This document shows positions 33,690 through 44,929 of a stretch of DNA of 64,000 nt, piece after piece (position 1 is the first letter of the stretch; every line of letters starts with the position of its first letter). The notes under the pieces were generated by a model, which did not search any database, had not been told where the DNA came from, and worked only from the letters and a program-made list of their open reading frames with translations. The stretch comes from Odobenus rosmarus divergens (Eukaryota; Chordata; Mammalia; Carnivora; Odobenidae), in NCBI RefSeq assembly GCF_000321225.1, contig NW_004450398.1, forward strand, positions 3,105,115 through 3,169,114. Direction: 5' to 3'. The translations under genes and the position numbers were made by a program.

Positions 33690-33875
33690 TAAACCAAACT
33701 AAGAACTAAGGATGTGTTAAGTATCCTCCTTGCCTTGTTTCAAATTCTTAGGACATCCTGAATGGGTAGTTTTATCCCCATTTTACAGGTAAAGAAACTG
33801 AGACGTAAAGAGACAAAGCAACTTGCGTAAGTTTGCCTGGGAAAAATCAGAATTCAAACCCATAGGTTACCACAT
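33690..33875 (-). repeat. MIR SINE, antisense
   Basis: TTATCCCCATTTTACAGGTA, AAGAAACTGAGACGTAAAGA and ATCAGAATTCAAACCCATAG. Its 3' tail lies against the CAT array. Confidence 0.82.
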
Positions 33876-34599
33876 TGCAGAAAACTCATACGTCGTCATG
33901 TATGGATTCGTTTTTCCAGCTCAGTCCACATTTCTGAAATCCCCTGTCTGTAAACACTGGCAGGAGAATGATTTCTTTTCTATTACCATGACTTGGATTG
34001 GTGCAACATTTTGCTCACTGGTATGTGGACCATAAGCCTGGAAGTCATGAGAGAGTATTGAAAAATCCCTTTGTTCCAATTCAGAAACATTCCGCCAGTA
34101 TTGGAAATATTGCCGCAGCTTTGTGTGGATGCCCATTTTTCTCTGAGATAAATTCTGTGTCGTGGTGGTTTCCTACCTAACTGGCTTTCCAGTGTGCATT
34201 TCCATTTGGGTTTCTTTTGTGGTGTGCACATGGTAATAAAATAAAGCTGCCACTCCCATTTTTGCCTTGAACTTTCATCATTATGCATCATAAATAGCGA
34301 AGGAGTTCTCACAAGGGACTCCTAGAGTGTATATAAATGACTGTTATTCTGTGGCTTACCACTTGGACCTGGAGTGATTTATCTTTGCACAACTAGAAGT
34401 TGCTGTGGCATTCATCATCCAAGTGGAGGCAGAGAAGCAATGGACTGGTGTTCACTGAGCAGCTAAATGTGAAGCGCATGGTCCACATGGAGGTCAGGCC
34501 AAGTCCGACTGACTCATAAATGAATAGGCCATTGGATGCATCCCTGTAACCACAAGTGCTAATGAATTAGTCCAAAATGCAAACCTCATGAGGAATTGA
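33876..34599. other. Unique sequence, nothing recognised
   Basis: Open frames of up to 109 codons here have no signature. The end includes CATTCATCATCC but no array. Confidence 0.4.
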
Positions 34600-34924
34600 G
34601 ACTCTTTTGGAATGAGTGTTTGTGTCCTCCCCAAATTCACATGTTGAAATCCTAACCCCCAAGGTGGGGCCTTTGGGAGGTGATGACATCATGAGGGTGG
34701 GGCCCCCATGAATGGGATTAGTGCCCTCGCAAGAGAGACCCCCACAGAGCTCCCTCACCCCTTCTGCCATGTGAGGACACAGGAAGAAGGAAGCAGGTTC
34801 TCACCAGACACGGGATCTTCCAGCACCTTGATCTTGGACTTCTAGCTTCCAGAACTATGAGAAAGAAGTGTTTATCATGTAAGCCCCCCAGTTATGGGTA
34901 TAGCAGTTGAAACAGATTAAGACA
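34600..34924 (+). mobile_element. MaLR LTR (MLT1/MST-type), sense
   Basis: CAAATTCACATGTTGAAATC, GGGAGGTGATGACATCATGA, CCTTCTGCCATGTGAGGACA, CCTTGATCTTGGACTTCTAG and a terminal CAGATTAAGACA fit a MaLR LTR. The extreme 5' end is degraded. Confidence 0.82.
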
Positions 34925-34959
34925 GAAATCCTGTCTGTGATGTTCATTTTTCAATTCTT

Positions 34960-35129
34960 TTTATTTAAGATTTTATTTATTTATTTGAGAGAGAGAGAGG
35001 GAGAAAGCACTGAGGGAGAAGCGGACACCGCGCTGTGCAGAGCCCAGTGTAGGGCTCGATCCCAGGACCACAAGGTCATGACCTGAGCCAAAGGCAGATG
35101 CTTAACCAACTGAGCCCCCCAGGCGCCCC
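34960..35129 (-). repeat. SINEC, antisense, perfect 16-bp TSD
   Basis: From TTTATTTAAGATTTTATT to GCCCCCCAGGCGCCCC. TCATTTTTCAATTCTT is duplicated exactly at 34944-34959 and 35130-35145. Confidence 0.96.
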
Positions 35130-35221
35130 TCATTTTTCAATTCTTACCACCTTGTTCAGTGCCTGACATATATTAGATGATCCATAAATATTTTTCCAAC
35201 ATTTCATTATAAAAATTCTCA

Positions 35222-35428
35222 GGGCACCTGGGTGACTCATTCGTTAGGCGTCTGCCTTCAGCTCAGGTCATGATCCCAGGGTCCTGGGATCAAGCCCTGC
35301 ATGGGGCTACCTGCTCGGCGGGAAGCCTGCTTCTCCCTCTCCCACTCCCCCTGCTTGTGTTCCCTCTCTCACTGTGTCTCTCTCTGTCAAATAAATAAAA
35401 TCTTTAAATAAATAAATAAATAAATATT
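35222..35428 (+). repeat. SINEC (CAN-SINE), inside old L1
   Basis: A complete copy with an (AAAT)n tail. It lies about 92 bp from the antisense SINEC at 34960. Confidence 0.95.
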
Positions 35429-35729
35429 CTGAAACATAGCAAAGTTGAAAGAATTTTAAAGTCAAAAGCCATACACTCACTACCTAGATTCTACCATTAA
35501 AATGTTATTTTATTTGCTTTCTCACGTAACTACCCTGTTATCTATCCATCCATTCATCCATCTTATGTTCTGAGGCATTTCAAAGTAAATTGCAAATATC
35601 AGTACACTTCCCCCTAAATACTTCAGCATACACATCATTAACTTCAATATTTGTTCTCAGTGTTTTTTTTCTTTTGATGAAAATTTACATATAGCAGAGT
35701 GTACAAATCTTAAGAGTACATTTGCTGGT

Positions 35730-36334
35730 TGTCATGAGCTGAATTGTGTCTCTCCCAGATGCATACGTTGAATTGTCCTAGCCCCCAGTACCTCAGATAT
35801 GACTGTATGTGGGAACACGGTCTTTAAAGAGGCAATTTAGGGGCACCTGGGTGGCTCAGTCGTTAAGCGTCTGCCTTCAGCTCAGGTCATGATCCCAGGG
35901 TCCTGGGATCGAGCCCCACATCAGGCTTCATGCTCAGTGGAGAGCCTGCTTCTCCCTCTCCTTCTGCCCGTCCCCCTGGTTGTGCGTGCTCGCTCTCTGT
36001 CTCTCTCTCGCTCGCTGTCAAATAAATAAATAAAATGTTAAAAAAAGAGAGAAATAGAGGAGATTTAGTTAAAATGAGGTCATATGGATGGGCCCTGATT
36101 CAATATGACCAGTGTCCTCAAAAGAAGGGAAATTAAGACTCAGTCGCCTACAGAGTGGAGACAGGGAGAAGACAGCCATCTACAAGACCAGGAGAGAGAC
36201 CTCAAAAGAAGCCAACCCTGCTGACACCTCGATCTTGAACTGCCTGCCTCCATAATTACCAGACAATAACCTCCTGTTGCTTATTCCCCTCAGGCTATGG
36301 TGCTTGGCTATGGCAGCCCCAGCAAACCCCTACA
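35730..36334 (+). mobile_element. MLT1C-like MaLR LTR, sense, split by SINEC
   Basis: It begins TGTCATGAGCTGAATTGTGT and ends GGCAGCCCCAGCAAACCCCT with ACA. Inside are CTAGCCCCCAGTACCTCAGA, AAAATGAGGTCATATGGATG and CTGACACCTCGATCTTGAAC. A 5-bp near-duplication CTGGT / CTGGG flanks it. The SINEC at 35840 divides it. Confidence 0.87.
35840..36053 (+). repeat. SINEC (CAN-SINE), inside MLT1C
   Basis: A complete copy. Imperfect duplication AAAGAGGCAATTTAG / ATAGAGGAGATTTAG at its edges. Confidence 0.95.
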
Positions 36335-36664
36335 CTGGGTTTGACAAACGTATTCATCTGTGTAACTCAAGCTCCTACCAAAAAATAAAATATTGTTATC
36401 CCCCAGAACATTCTCTCGTGCCCCTGCCCAGTCCATTCCCACAACTCTCAGTCTTTCTCCTCTTGGTTAGTCGTCTCCATTCTAGAACTTCGTGAAAAAT
36501 GGAATTATGCCCATGCACTCTTTTTGTAAGGTTTCTTTCACTCGGCATGATGTGTTTGAGGTTCACTCATGTTTTCCCATGTGTCCGTACTTTATTCCTG
36601 TTACTGTTAAGATTAGAACAGGGCACACCCATAGCTAAAGGCATCCCTTGAAAGGCTCAAAGGA

Positions 36665-36830
36665 ACCCAGTCACAGAAAAAGACCTAAATTTGAATCCAA
36701 CTCTACTTTTCTTTAGCCGGGACACTGGGGATTAATAAGTCTTAGTTTTCTTATCCATAAGTTACGGATAAGAACACCTTGCACCTTGGGTCTCTAAAAC
36801 ACCCGAGAGCCCACTATAGAGCAGGTAGTC
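36665..36830 (+). repeat. MIR SINE, diverged
   Basis: TAAATTTGAATCCAACTCTA and CTTAGTTTTCTTATCCATAA with ACGGATAAGAACACC fit MIR. Confidence 0.6.
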
Positions 36831-37724
36831 AGGAAATGGGTCAGAAGGCACCTCGCCTGCCTGAGGTCTGCACCTCTCTCACTCTCATCTCTGCTCCTGA
36901 CTCATTTGGGACTGAGGAAAGCCCCTTACTCTTCTGTCTTCCCTCTTTAGATCTTGCTGCTCAAGCCTTTGACATTCCATTGAGCATTTGGGAGCCAAGA
37001 CTCCTTGTGTATGTTCATGCCCCAGGCCCTGGAGAGAGAGGGGCTATGTGTGGTGGTGCAGAAATACACAAGGAGAAGAAAACAGGAAGAAGGATCTATT
37101 TAGCACCTGTTTCCATCCTGAGCTGCAAAGAAAAGATTTCACAAAGTGCCCTCCCCCACACCCTTTCCCTGTCATCTTGAGAGACACACTCAAGGCACCT
37201 CTCCTCTCTTCAATTAAAGATAAAGCAAAGCCTCTTCACATTTAACAAATGATTTCTGTGAAATGAGAATAAAAGCCTTTCATTAAGTGATCATTCCATG
37301 TTATTATTATTATTATAAACCACTGGTTAACTCATGCTAATTGAGCTCCTCTGGATAAAAGGTTAACTTTTCTTAATACAGAGCAGCACTAAACCATTTA
37401 GCAATTTTCAGAATGCCTTCTCTGTGCTTTGCCTAATTAAAGCACCGTCAAGGCGAGGGGCTCATGCGTTGTCGGGGGTGATCTTGGGGGGAATGGCCCA
37501 CCACCACTCACTAGCTCCCTAATTCACCATGCTTGTTCCAAATGAGTTCGTAAGCCTACGCTTCTTGAAGCTGCCCAAACCTTTTACAGTGATGAATGCT
37601 TGAAGTCTCCTAGACTCAGATTTTCACTGGATAATTAGGAAATGAGGTAGATGGAGCTCTTCCAAATTGACCTCTTGGGTAGCCCAGATAGTTGAATTTA
37701 AATTGCTGGAGAATCTACATATGC
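36831..37724. other. Non-repetitive block, candidate conserved element
   Basis: No repeat apart from an (ATT)n run at 37299-37315. The piece 37200-37480 has CTAATTGAGC, GGATAAAAGGTTAAC and CCTAATTAAAGC clusters. A 133-codon open frame at 36779-37180 has no family signature. Confidence 0.35.
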
Positions 37725-37945
37725 GGTAGGGTGGAAGCTTCTGGAGTAACAGCTGTGACTCTTTCTCTATCTTGCAACCTCAGGCCCATAAACTCTTCCT
37801 CACTTGCAAAGTGTAAACAGATCAACCGCCGAGGGTTGTTACGAAGTTTGGGGGGGATGCATAGAAAGCATCCGGCATAGCGCGTAACAGGTGCTCTCGG
37901 TGGGGGTGGATCTCATTATCATCGTCACCACCATCCCCGTCATCC
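37725..37945 (+). repeat. MIR SINE ending in CAT/CAC repeat
   Basis: TAACAGCTGTGACTCTTTCT, AACCTCAGGCCCATAAACTC and GGGTTGTTACGAAG. Its 3' tail becomes ATTATCATCGTCACCACCAT. Confidence 0.72.
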
Positions 37946-38934
37946 AGCAGTGACTTTATGGCCTTGAACTGGCAGCCGTATTGAATCCCTGACAGTATGT
38001 AAAAGCATTCTCCTAGGACTTCTCTCCAAGAGGGGGCCAAACGCTACATTAAATGCAAGAGGGTAGAGATGTGTATCCTCTAAGTATCTGTGTAAGGTTG
38101 ATTCCTTTGTCCTTCTACCTCCCCAAGGACTGAAAAGCATGCACAGCGACTTAACACAAATTATACATTATTTATGTACAGGGAAGATGATGTATGCACA
38201 CAGAGACATAAATAAGCCTTGTTAAGCCAGAATTCTGCCAAGGGATTGGGTGTGGGGCTCTTTACCTGGCTTTGTTCCCTCCGGCCACCGGAATTATGGC
38301 TGTGATAGTCAGGGGGTTGACCCGGACCTGACATCCAGCCTCACAATACCTACAGGAATTCGGAAACTCAGACCTTTTTAAAAGCTAAAGGAAGATTTGG
38401 AGATAATGCCTGAGCCTCTTCACTAGCTTCTAAGGAAGCTTTGGCTCCTGCCTTTTCTACACCTCTGAAGTCACAGTGATGGGCAATGAAGTCTGTCATC
38501 ATTTTAGCCCAAGGACCAGTTGGTCAAGTTCAAGGTCAGATTGGGTTGTATTGCCCACAGGTAGAGAATCCAAAGGGGAAAATGTTCAAAATACACGTGG
38601 GCATTGTTCCTCCTTCTCTCTCTCTCTCCACCTACATGCCACAGTGGTTTTGACCACAGGTTGAAATCCCAGGTACCTGCAGGTGCCAAGCAGGTGACAG
38701 ATGAGTGACCGCACCATGCTGCACAGGGTAGCCCCTGCTCAGTGTCAGCCACGTGTTGCCAGGTGGGAAGACGCAGTGTTAGCAGATAGTCGTATTTTTT
38801 AGGATGAGTTAAGAGGTAGGATTTTTGTAAAATCTTCAATTTTTTAGCTAGTGGCAAATAATTTTTTTTAAAAAAGCTAATAGTCAAACAAAAATAATCA
38901 AGGGCCACATTCAGCCCTTATGTAACCAGTTAAG
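37946..38934. other. Unique sequence, nothing recognised
   Basis: No gene or named repeat. The 134-codon frame on the minus strand (38504-38908) lacks any motif. Confidence 0.4.
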
Positions 38935-39178
38935 AGTTTAGTCACCGGAGTGAATCAGAGCCAGGTTTAAATCTCAGCTCTGCAACTTATTGTCTGTTGA
39001 CCCTGGAGAAACTGCTTACCTCCTCCATGGCTCAGACTCCTCATCTGTAAAGAAAAGACAGTGACAGTGCCCACTTCAAGAGTTGGTATTCAGATTAACT
39101 AAGATCATACTGTCAGGACACACCTGCAACCCCAGGACTGAGAACAGGACCTGGTACAAAGCAGGTTTTCAACATGTG
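38935..39178 (+). repeat. MIR SINE, nearly full length
   Basis: AGAGCCAGGTTTAAATCTCA, GCTCTGCAACTTATTGTCTG, CTCCTCATCTGTAAAG and CAGGACCTGGTACAAAGCAG. Confidence 0.87.
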
Positions 39179-40439
39179 TTTTTTGTTTTGTTTTGTTTAG
39201 TGAACACATGAGTAAATAATCACCATCATGAATGCTGTAAAGTCACAGGCCCTGCAGGGATCTCAGACCCCTGGTCTTCGCACCCCATGCTAGGAGATTT
39301 TGTTTTATTAAAATTGCTGCTCCACCGTCTTGAACCTAACCCATTTAAATTTGGCTTCCCTTCCGCCGTCCCCAAACTTGTGCGGGACAGACCTTCCTTG
39401 AAGAAGGCACTTGACCCCCACAAGCTCAGAATCCCAAGGTAACTGAACCTACCGTGTGGGGGTGGCCCTGTGACTAGGAGGGACCACTGCTGAGCTGCAA
39501 CCATTATTACTGCTGTTATAACAGTGTGAGGCAGAAGCCACTTTAGTGGTTTCTGGAAACATGTCAGATGAAGAACCTAAAGTGTGTCTGAGTCTGTTAC
39601 TCATTTTTAAATTTTTCTCTGGAGCCTCCTAGATCCGATTGCCCTGAGATGGCAGAAGGACCCTTGTGAAACATTGTCAGCCCTGAGTTGCCTCGTGACT
39701 GACAGCTCTTTGCAGATAAGGACCAGCAGCCATCTGCCAAGTGGCCCCTGAGGGCTCCTGCCAAGAGAAGAGAGGCTCCAGGGAGCAGGAATTGAAAATA
39801 ACGGAGTTTACACACGAATGCATGCACGTGCACACACACGCACACACATGCACCCACCCAATACCCTCAGCTGTTGAGCTGTAAAGACCAAAATCCTCAA
39901 GGGTATTTCAGAAATAATTGCACTGGAGCAGGCCTGCTGGGTCCATGCCCCTTAAAGATAAAAGAACCCTCGCCCCATCATGCATGGTGTCCTTATCCAT
40001 AAACAGTTGACAGGGATCTCGTAGAAGCCCAGTCTATATTTATACAATGCGTTGCTCTTCTCGACAGGACCGTCCATCCCCCCGGTGGGCTCTTCCTCTC
40101 CTTCAGAGGTGACTCTTGGGCTGAGATGTCTGGCAAACAGCAGGAAGATGGGCAGAATTTCCTCCAGCCGGCCTCCCCGCTCTGCCTCAGATCCACGACC
40201 CTGCTCCCAGTCCCCAGAGCCCCACTAAGGTACGTTCTGCGAACTCTGTGCATCACACACGCCATCTTCCCTGCTACCATGAGGACACTGGACCACCCGG
40301 GAGGTCGCCTGGGCTCTTCAGACAGTGCTAAGAACACAGATCAGTCACCTTCCTATTTTTGGCACGTTTACTGACTTTCAGTACTTCCTAAAACCTTGGG
40401 GTTTTAGGCCCCTTCTCCAGCAAGACGCAAAAAGTAGGG
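39179..40439. other. Unique sequence with one exon-like piece
   Basis: No repeat beyond CA/TG-rich sequence at 39823-39850. At 40126 an ATG opens a 35-codon frame to ACTAAGGTACGT at 40224-40235, a good donor consensus, with TATATTTATA about 90 bp upstream. No homology is recognised, so this is only a weak lead. Confidence 0.25.
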
Positions 40440-40640
40440 AAAGTAATACCAATTATGTACTTAGTGTTTCCAGGGTCCAAGCAGTTTTTTAAGCATGTAA
40501 TGAGCTCTGCCCTTCATGGAAATTAACAAGAGGACTGCAAGTGATATATTTATTGTTGTTGTTGTCATGTTACAAGCAGGGAGGCTGGGGTTCAGAGCGG
40601 GTTATTAACTTGCCCTTCTGATGCCAGGCAAATGACAAAA
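40440..40640 (-). repeat. MIR SINE, antisense, diverged
   Basis: TTAGTGTTTCCAGGGTCCAA, GTAATGAGCTCTGCCC and GGCTGGGGTTCAGAGCGGG. A GTT repeat lies inside. Confidence 0.62.
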
Positions 40641-40694
40641 CTTTATTGGAGCACAAATCCGTCTTGACTCCAAAACCTGAGTCCTTGAAAGTAT

Positions 40695-40962
40695 CAAAAA
40701 TAACAAGAGCTGACATATCTAATGCTTGTCTTACCAGATGCCACATGCTAAGCCAAGATTTTAACACTCCTTTCTCACTTCCTTCCTGTATTTATCGTGG
40801 AAGTTATGTGCCATTCTACCCATTTTAGAGACGAGGTCACCGAGGCCAGGGGTGATTAAGCATTTGGCCTAAGGATGCATGGCTGGTGAGTTGGGACAGC
40901 AGAGACTCCAGCCCAGGTCTTCCAGTGTCAGAATTGAAGCTCTTAACTACACACTATGGAAA
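40695..40962 (-). repeat. MIR SINE, antisense
   Basis: ACCCATTTTAGAGACGAGGT, CACCGAGGCCAGGGGTGA, ATGCATGGCTGGTGAGTTGG and GAAGCTCTTAACTACACAC. Confidence 0.82.
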
Positions 40963-41804
40963 CTTATTACAAAGATTTCTTAGAGGATCCACATTGACTT
41001 ATGGTCTCAAAATGTCTCCCCATGTCCCCAAATCCTGTTACCGAAAAATTACATCCAATTAAAAAAAAAAATCAAGTCAATAACAAGAGAGGTAGAAACA
41101 ATTTGATACTTGTATCCTTAAGGGTATAATTCAAATCCTTCTCTTATTCTTAAAACATCCGACAATATACAGTACCCTCCCATGGAGCTGTCTAGGACCC
41201 CCAAACAGCCCCAGCTGCTGCCATACTTTTGTCTCCCAACTATGAGTGTTCAGGATGCTTGGGTTTTCCTCCAGCATCCTATGCCAGAATCCCAAGTTAC
41301 TCAGGATTTGTATATCAGGCAGGAAAGCAACGAATCTCTCCTTTTCCCCTACCTATTACCCAATCACAGCTTCTAGAGTCAGTTCCCAATTGAAAGAGGA
41401 TGCTGCATATCCCCAGCCCTTGTCCTGGCTGAGTGGAGGTGCTCAGGAGGGGGGAGCCTGACCCCTAGAATTGCAAGAGACTGAGCACCGGGGATGAGGT
41501 GAGCCACTGAGAGCACATTGCCTTTCCCCTGGGAAAGAGTGGACGTAACGTGGTTGCCACCACTGGCCAGGAAAGGGGTTTGTGGTACCCTGTCCATCCA
41601 CGCCCAGGCAGCTCTCCTAGACAGCACCCAGCACCCGTGACTTCCCAGTGCAGTTCCAACTGTTTCTGGAGAGCTTAACTCAGCTCCCACTCAGAGCTAA
41701 CCAGCTGTATATCCGTATAATATTGTTCACCAGAGGCCACTGCCGGTCAGGACAGCTGGAACCCCTGAACCAGTGCCCACTCAGCTGGACCACCTGGCCT
41801 GTTC
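40963..41804. other. Unique sequence, nothing recognised
   Basis: No credible exon or named repeat. Confidence 0.4.
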
Positions 41805-42015
41805 CTTTCAGTGCAAAGAGACATGACTTCCACATCTGGGTTCAAGTATGCATCTTTCCCTTGCCGGCTGTGTTACCTAGGGCAAGTCACTTTCCCGCTC
41901 CAAAATCCAATCTCCCCATAATGAATTGGGGACTATAAATATCCTCTTTACAGGGACCTGAGGAAGTTCAGTAAGCTAGCCCAAATCCCTGGCACAAAGA
42001 AGATGCAGCATACAT
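41805..42015 (+). repeat. MIR SINE
   Basis: CACATCTGGGTTCAAGTATG, CGGCTGTGTTACCTAGGGCA and AAATCCCTGGCACAAAGAAG. Confidence 0.8.
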
Positions 42016-42934
42016 GTTGTATCAGCCCCTCCACTCTAGAAGGCCCAGTGCATGGAGGTGGTGACAGAGTGCTTGAACTCTGAGCCTGGCTCGGGGCAAT
42101 CTCTCGGAAGTGGACACAGAGGCTCTAAATCCCTTTTTTCCATTCTTTGATGCAGGGACATTCTCTGTATACGTTTCTGAATGAAAGCAGGGGAACAGCC
42201 TCCCTTTTTTCCTATATGCCTTTCAAATATGCATCCAGAAAGACTGTCACTGTAAACTGTAATGGGTTATAATGCCTTATGGCCACAGCCCACAGTCGTC
42301 GTAAATCTCGATATATAACAGCTACGGGGGAAAAATCAAAACAGTTGCTTGATTCAGGGGACTCCAAAGTCAGATCACGGCACTGTCAGAATGCCCTGCA
42401 CAGATCCACTCGTGGAGAGCTCGTCAAGGAAAAAGCCCATGAAAACAACCTGACTCTCTGCTTGTCCCTGTTCTTTATATCGAAATGTTGGAAAGATCAT
42501 AGCAGTCAGTAAGGACACAGAACAAGCTGCAACAATGTGTGGAGCGCTGACAGCAAGATCAGGTGTATGGTGGGGTCCAGGTGAGTAACTGAGCGGGTGG
42601 TCAATAAAGGAAGACATTTCTTGGTGGACCAACACCAAAGACCACTTGATCTCCCTAATTCCAACTGAGGCTTGAAAATCAGATCTTTTCCTCACAGGCT
42701 GTGCTCCAGAGAGTTTGTAGGAGCTTTCCCAAGGTCAAGGAGTTGCAAAAGTCTTGATAGACTCTTTTAAAAAAGGAAAGCATCTAAAATATCACAGATC
42801 CGGCAGTTGCTCAGAACACTAGAAGTCTTTTCCTCTGTGACCCAAGACTGGCCCCAGCAGCTGCCTTTGTGTGGGCCGTTCTGGTCCCTCCTCTTTGCCC
42901 CTCCCTCCTCCTCAGCTCCTGTCCTTGCATCTAG
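42016..42934. other. Unique sequence, nothing recognised
   Basis: No repeat or gene can be supported. Confidence 0.4.
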
Positions 42935-43150
42935 AAGCAGGGACCAAGGTCTTTGGACTCAGACAGACCCGGGGTCAAACTGAGCCCCCCCCCCTTCCCA
43001 CTTGCACATCCTTGGGTTAGTTACTTCATTTCTCTGAGCCTTGGATCCTTCTCTTTAAACACCCAGAGCATACTCATGGCATCTCCCTCTTGGGTTGCTG
43101 TAGGATTCGAAAAGTATGAATAAAAAAAGCCTTAATAAATGCTGGTTTCC
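42935..43150 (+). repeat. MIR SINE
   Basis: CTTTGGACTCAGACAGACCC, CTTGGGTTAGTTACTTCATT, CTCTGAGCCTTGGATCCTTC and GCCTTAATAAATGCTGG. A C-run interrupts the middle. Confidence 0.84.
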
Positions 43151-43199
43151 AGAGAACACCCCCCAGCCCAGGGCTCAGCACCCGTGACAGTGCTGATCA

Positions 43200-43430
43200 C
43201 AATACTGAGTACTCACTGCGCACAGGGCTCTATGGTAAACACTTCACAGTTACTGGCTTGTTAATCCTCACGGCAGCCTTATGATAGAAGTATTACTGGT
43301 GCACTTTTAGAGTTGGGGAAACAAAGTCCCGGAAAGGATATGTCATGTATCCAAGAGCTCAGCTGGAAAATGGCTATGTGGGGAATCAAGCCCAACTGTC
43401 CGATTCCGAGTCTGACTCTAAGGGACCACT
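43200..43430 (-). repeat. MIR SINE, antisense
   Basis: TACTCACTGCGCACAGGGCT, TTAATCCTCACGGCAGCC, CAAGAGCTCAGCTGGAAAAT and ATTCCGAGTCTGACTC. Confidence 0.82.
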
Positions 43431-43834
43431 GTCAGATGCTCAAGCAGGTGTCCCTCTGCTCCCTTATGATTTCCTCTAATCTTCCCTCCCTCCTGGTGTC
43501 AGCTGTTGATCTAGAAGTCCTTTACACCTATAAAGCACTGGGGATGTTTAAGAAATGTTCATGTAAAGTGACTTAATCCATCCATCGTCCAACGCACTTG
43601 GATTAAACCTCCCCTGGCCGCTGGGGGCTCCCGAGCCCCGACGAATCTCCCGTCGAGCCAGACCAGCCAAACTGCATATCCGCATTGCACAGAATTTCCA
43701 TAAAAATGGAAACTCAGAGAATGTGAGCCGCTGGGAGCCAGCATTTGCAACCACAGATCTGGTTGGCCGACTCAGCAGTTTTCGTAAGCATACCAACAGA
43801 TTGGCAGCGCCACATAAACGAGGTGGGCTTCGCA
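43431..43834. other. Non-repetitive, CpG-containing block
   Basis: No repeat. 43560-43830 retains more than a dozen CpGs in otherwise ordinary sequence. It may be a conserved element or a recently unmethylated site, but no promoter or coding evidence is seen. Confidence 0.3.
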
Positions 43835-44078
43835 CTCCTAAGCATTTACAATGCGCAGGAACTGTTCTACCTACTTTAAAAACATCATTGTCCCCAAAAG
43901 GACTCCATGAATTAAGTTCCCTCTTTATCCCCATTTTACAGAAAAGGAAACCTGCTCAGAGAAGTGAAGTAGCTAATAGGTTACACTGTTAATAGGAAGC
44001 AGAGCCAGAATCCAAACCCACATCTCTCTGATTCAAAAGCTTGTCCTTTTTAAAGTCTATGCTATGCTGCCACTCCAG
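43835..44078 (-). repeat. MIR SINE, antisense
   Basis: CTTTATCCCCATTTTACAGA, AAAGGAAACCTGCTCAGAGA, AGCAGAGCCAGAATCC and AAAGCTTGTCCTTTTTAAAG. Confidence 0.87.
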
Positions 44079-44734
44079 AACAGTTCAATAAAAGATAAGG
44101 CTACATCTTGGTAAGTGCCAAACCAGGAAAGAGGCAACTTACCTCTTGCTCTCTTACCCGGGACATTTTATTTCACCTCTGCGATGCTCAGTTTTATTCG
44201 GTTGAAAAAATGCACATAAAAGTGCCCGTGTCCAGGGGTCAGTGTGAGGATTTAGGAGGATAGGGTAAGAGAGAGCACAGGGGGGCTCGATGCATGCTTT
44301 TTGCACAGAAGATTTGCAGTTGCAGAACCCTCGCTCTGGTCTAAGAAGCCACTTTCCTTGTTGCTCCGCCTTCCCTTTCCCATGTTGGTGAGTCCACGCA
44401 AGGCATGAAAGGAGCCCTAAGCCGTGTCTGAATGTGAAGCTGCGCTGTGGGCCTCCCTTAGCCTGCCTGTGGGAGGAACCCGAAGGCCTCAAGTAATTGT
44501 CTCGAAAGAACCAATTCAGAGAGAGTACCTTACAGGAGGCAAGAAAATTTCCTCAGCCTCATCCTGCTGAGTCTTCCGTTTGTAGAAGCTCAGAATCAAA
44601 ATAATGAGGAACTAAGCATCAGGGCCCTTCCAGGCCCGTTCCTCTGTGAACGCCCAGCCTGCCGGCCATTTCCAGAAGTCTCCACCTTCAGGGTAGAGAG
44701 GCCCTCGAGGCCACCTGGGAGCAGCTAGGAGTAC
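44079..44734. other. Unique sequence, nothing recognised
   Basis: No gene or named repeat. Confidence 0.4.
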
Positions 44735-44898
44735 ACACGGGTACAGCAGAAAGACTCGGGACCCAAGGGGCTCAAAGTCCTATCTCGGCCGCTCACCGGC
44801 TGTGTGATCTCCAGCTACCCTCTCCACCTCTCTGGGCCTCCCGGGGAGAGGGTCATTATGTATACCTTGACCTACTGAATTCCTGTAACAGCACTTTG
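44735..44898 (+). repeat. MIR SINE
   Basis: CAGCAGAAAGACTCGGGACC, CCGGCTGTGTGATCTCCAGC and CCACCTCTCTGGGCCTC. Confidence 0.78.
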
Positions 44899-44929
44899 CG
44901 ATGGCATATGAGTCTTCTTCGATAGCACA

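Larger units (their letters stand above)
35195..36605 (-). mobile_element. Old L1 (L1M-type) 3' region, antisense, split by three later insertions
   Basis: Readable pieces are CATTTCATTATAAAAATTCT, CATAGCAAAGTTGAAAGAAT, CCCCTAAATACTTCAGCATA, CATATAGCAGAGTGTAC, and after the LTR TTTCTTTCACTCGGCATGAT with GTGTTTGAGGTTCACTCATG. A SINEC (35222) and an MLT1C LTR (35730) interrupt it, and the LTR holds another SINEC. Confidence 0.8.

Noticed and set aside
33019..33702. 227-codon His/Ser/Ile-rich frame
   Set aside because: A by-product of CAT/CAC repeats, which contain no stops on the plus strand in any frame.
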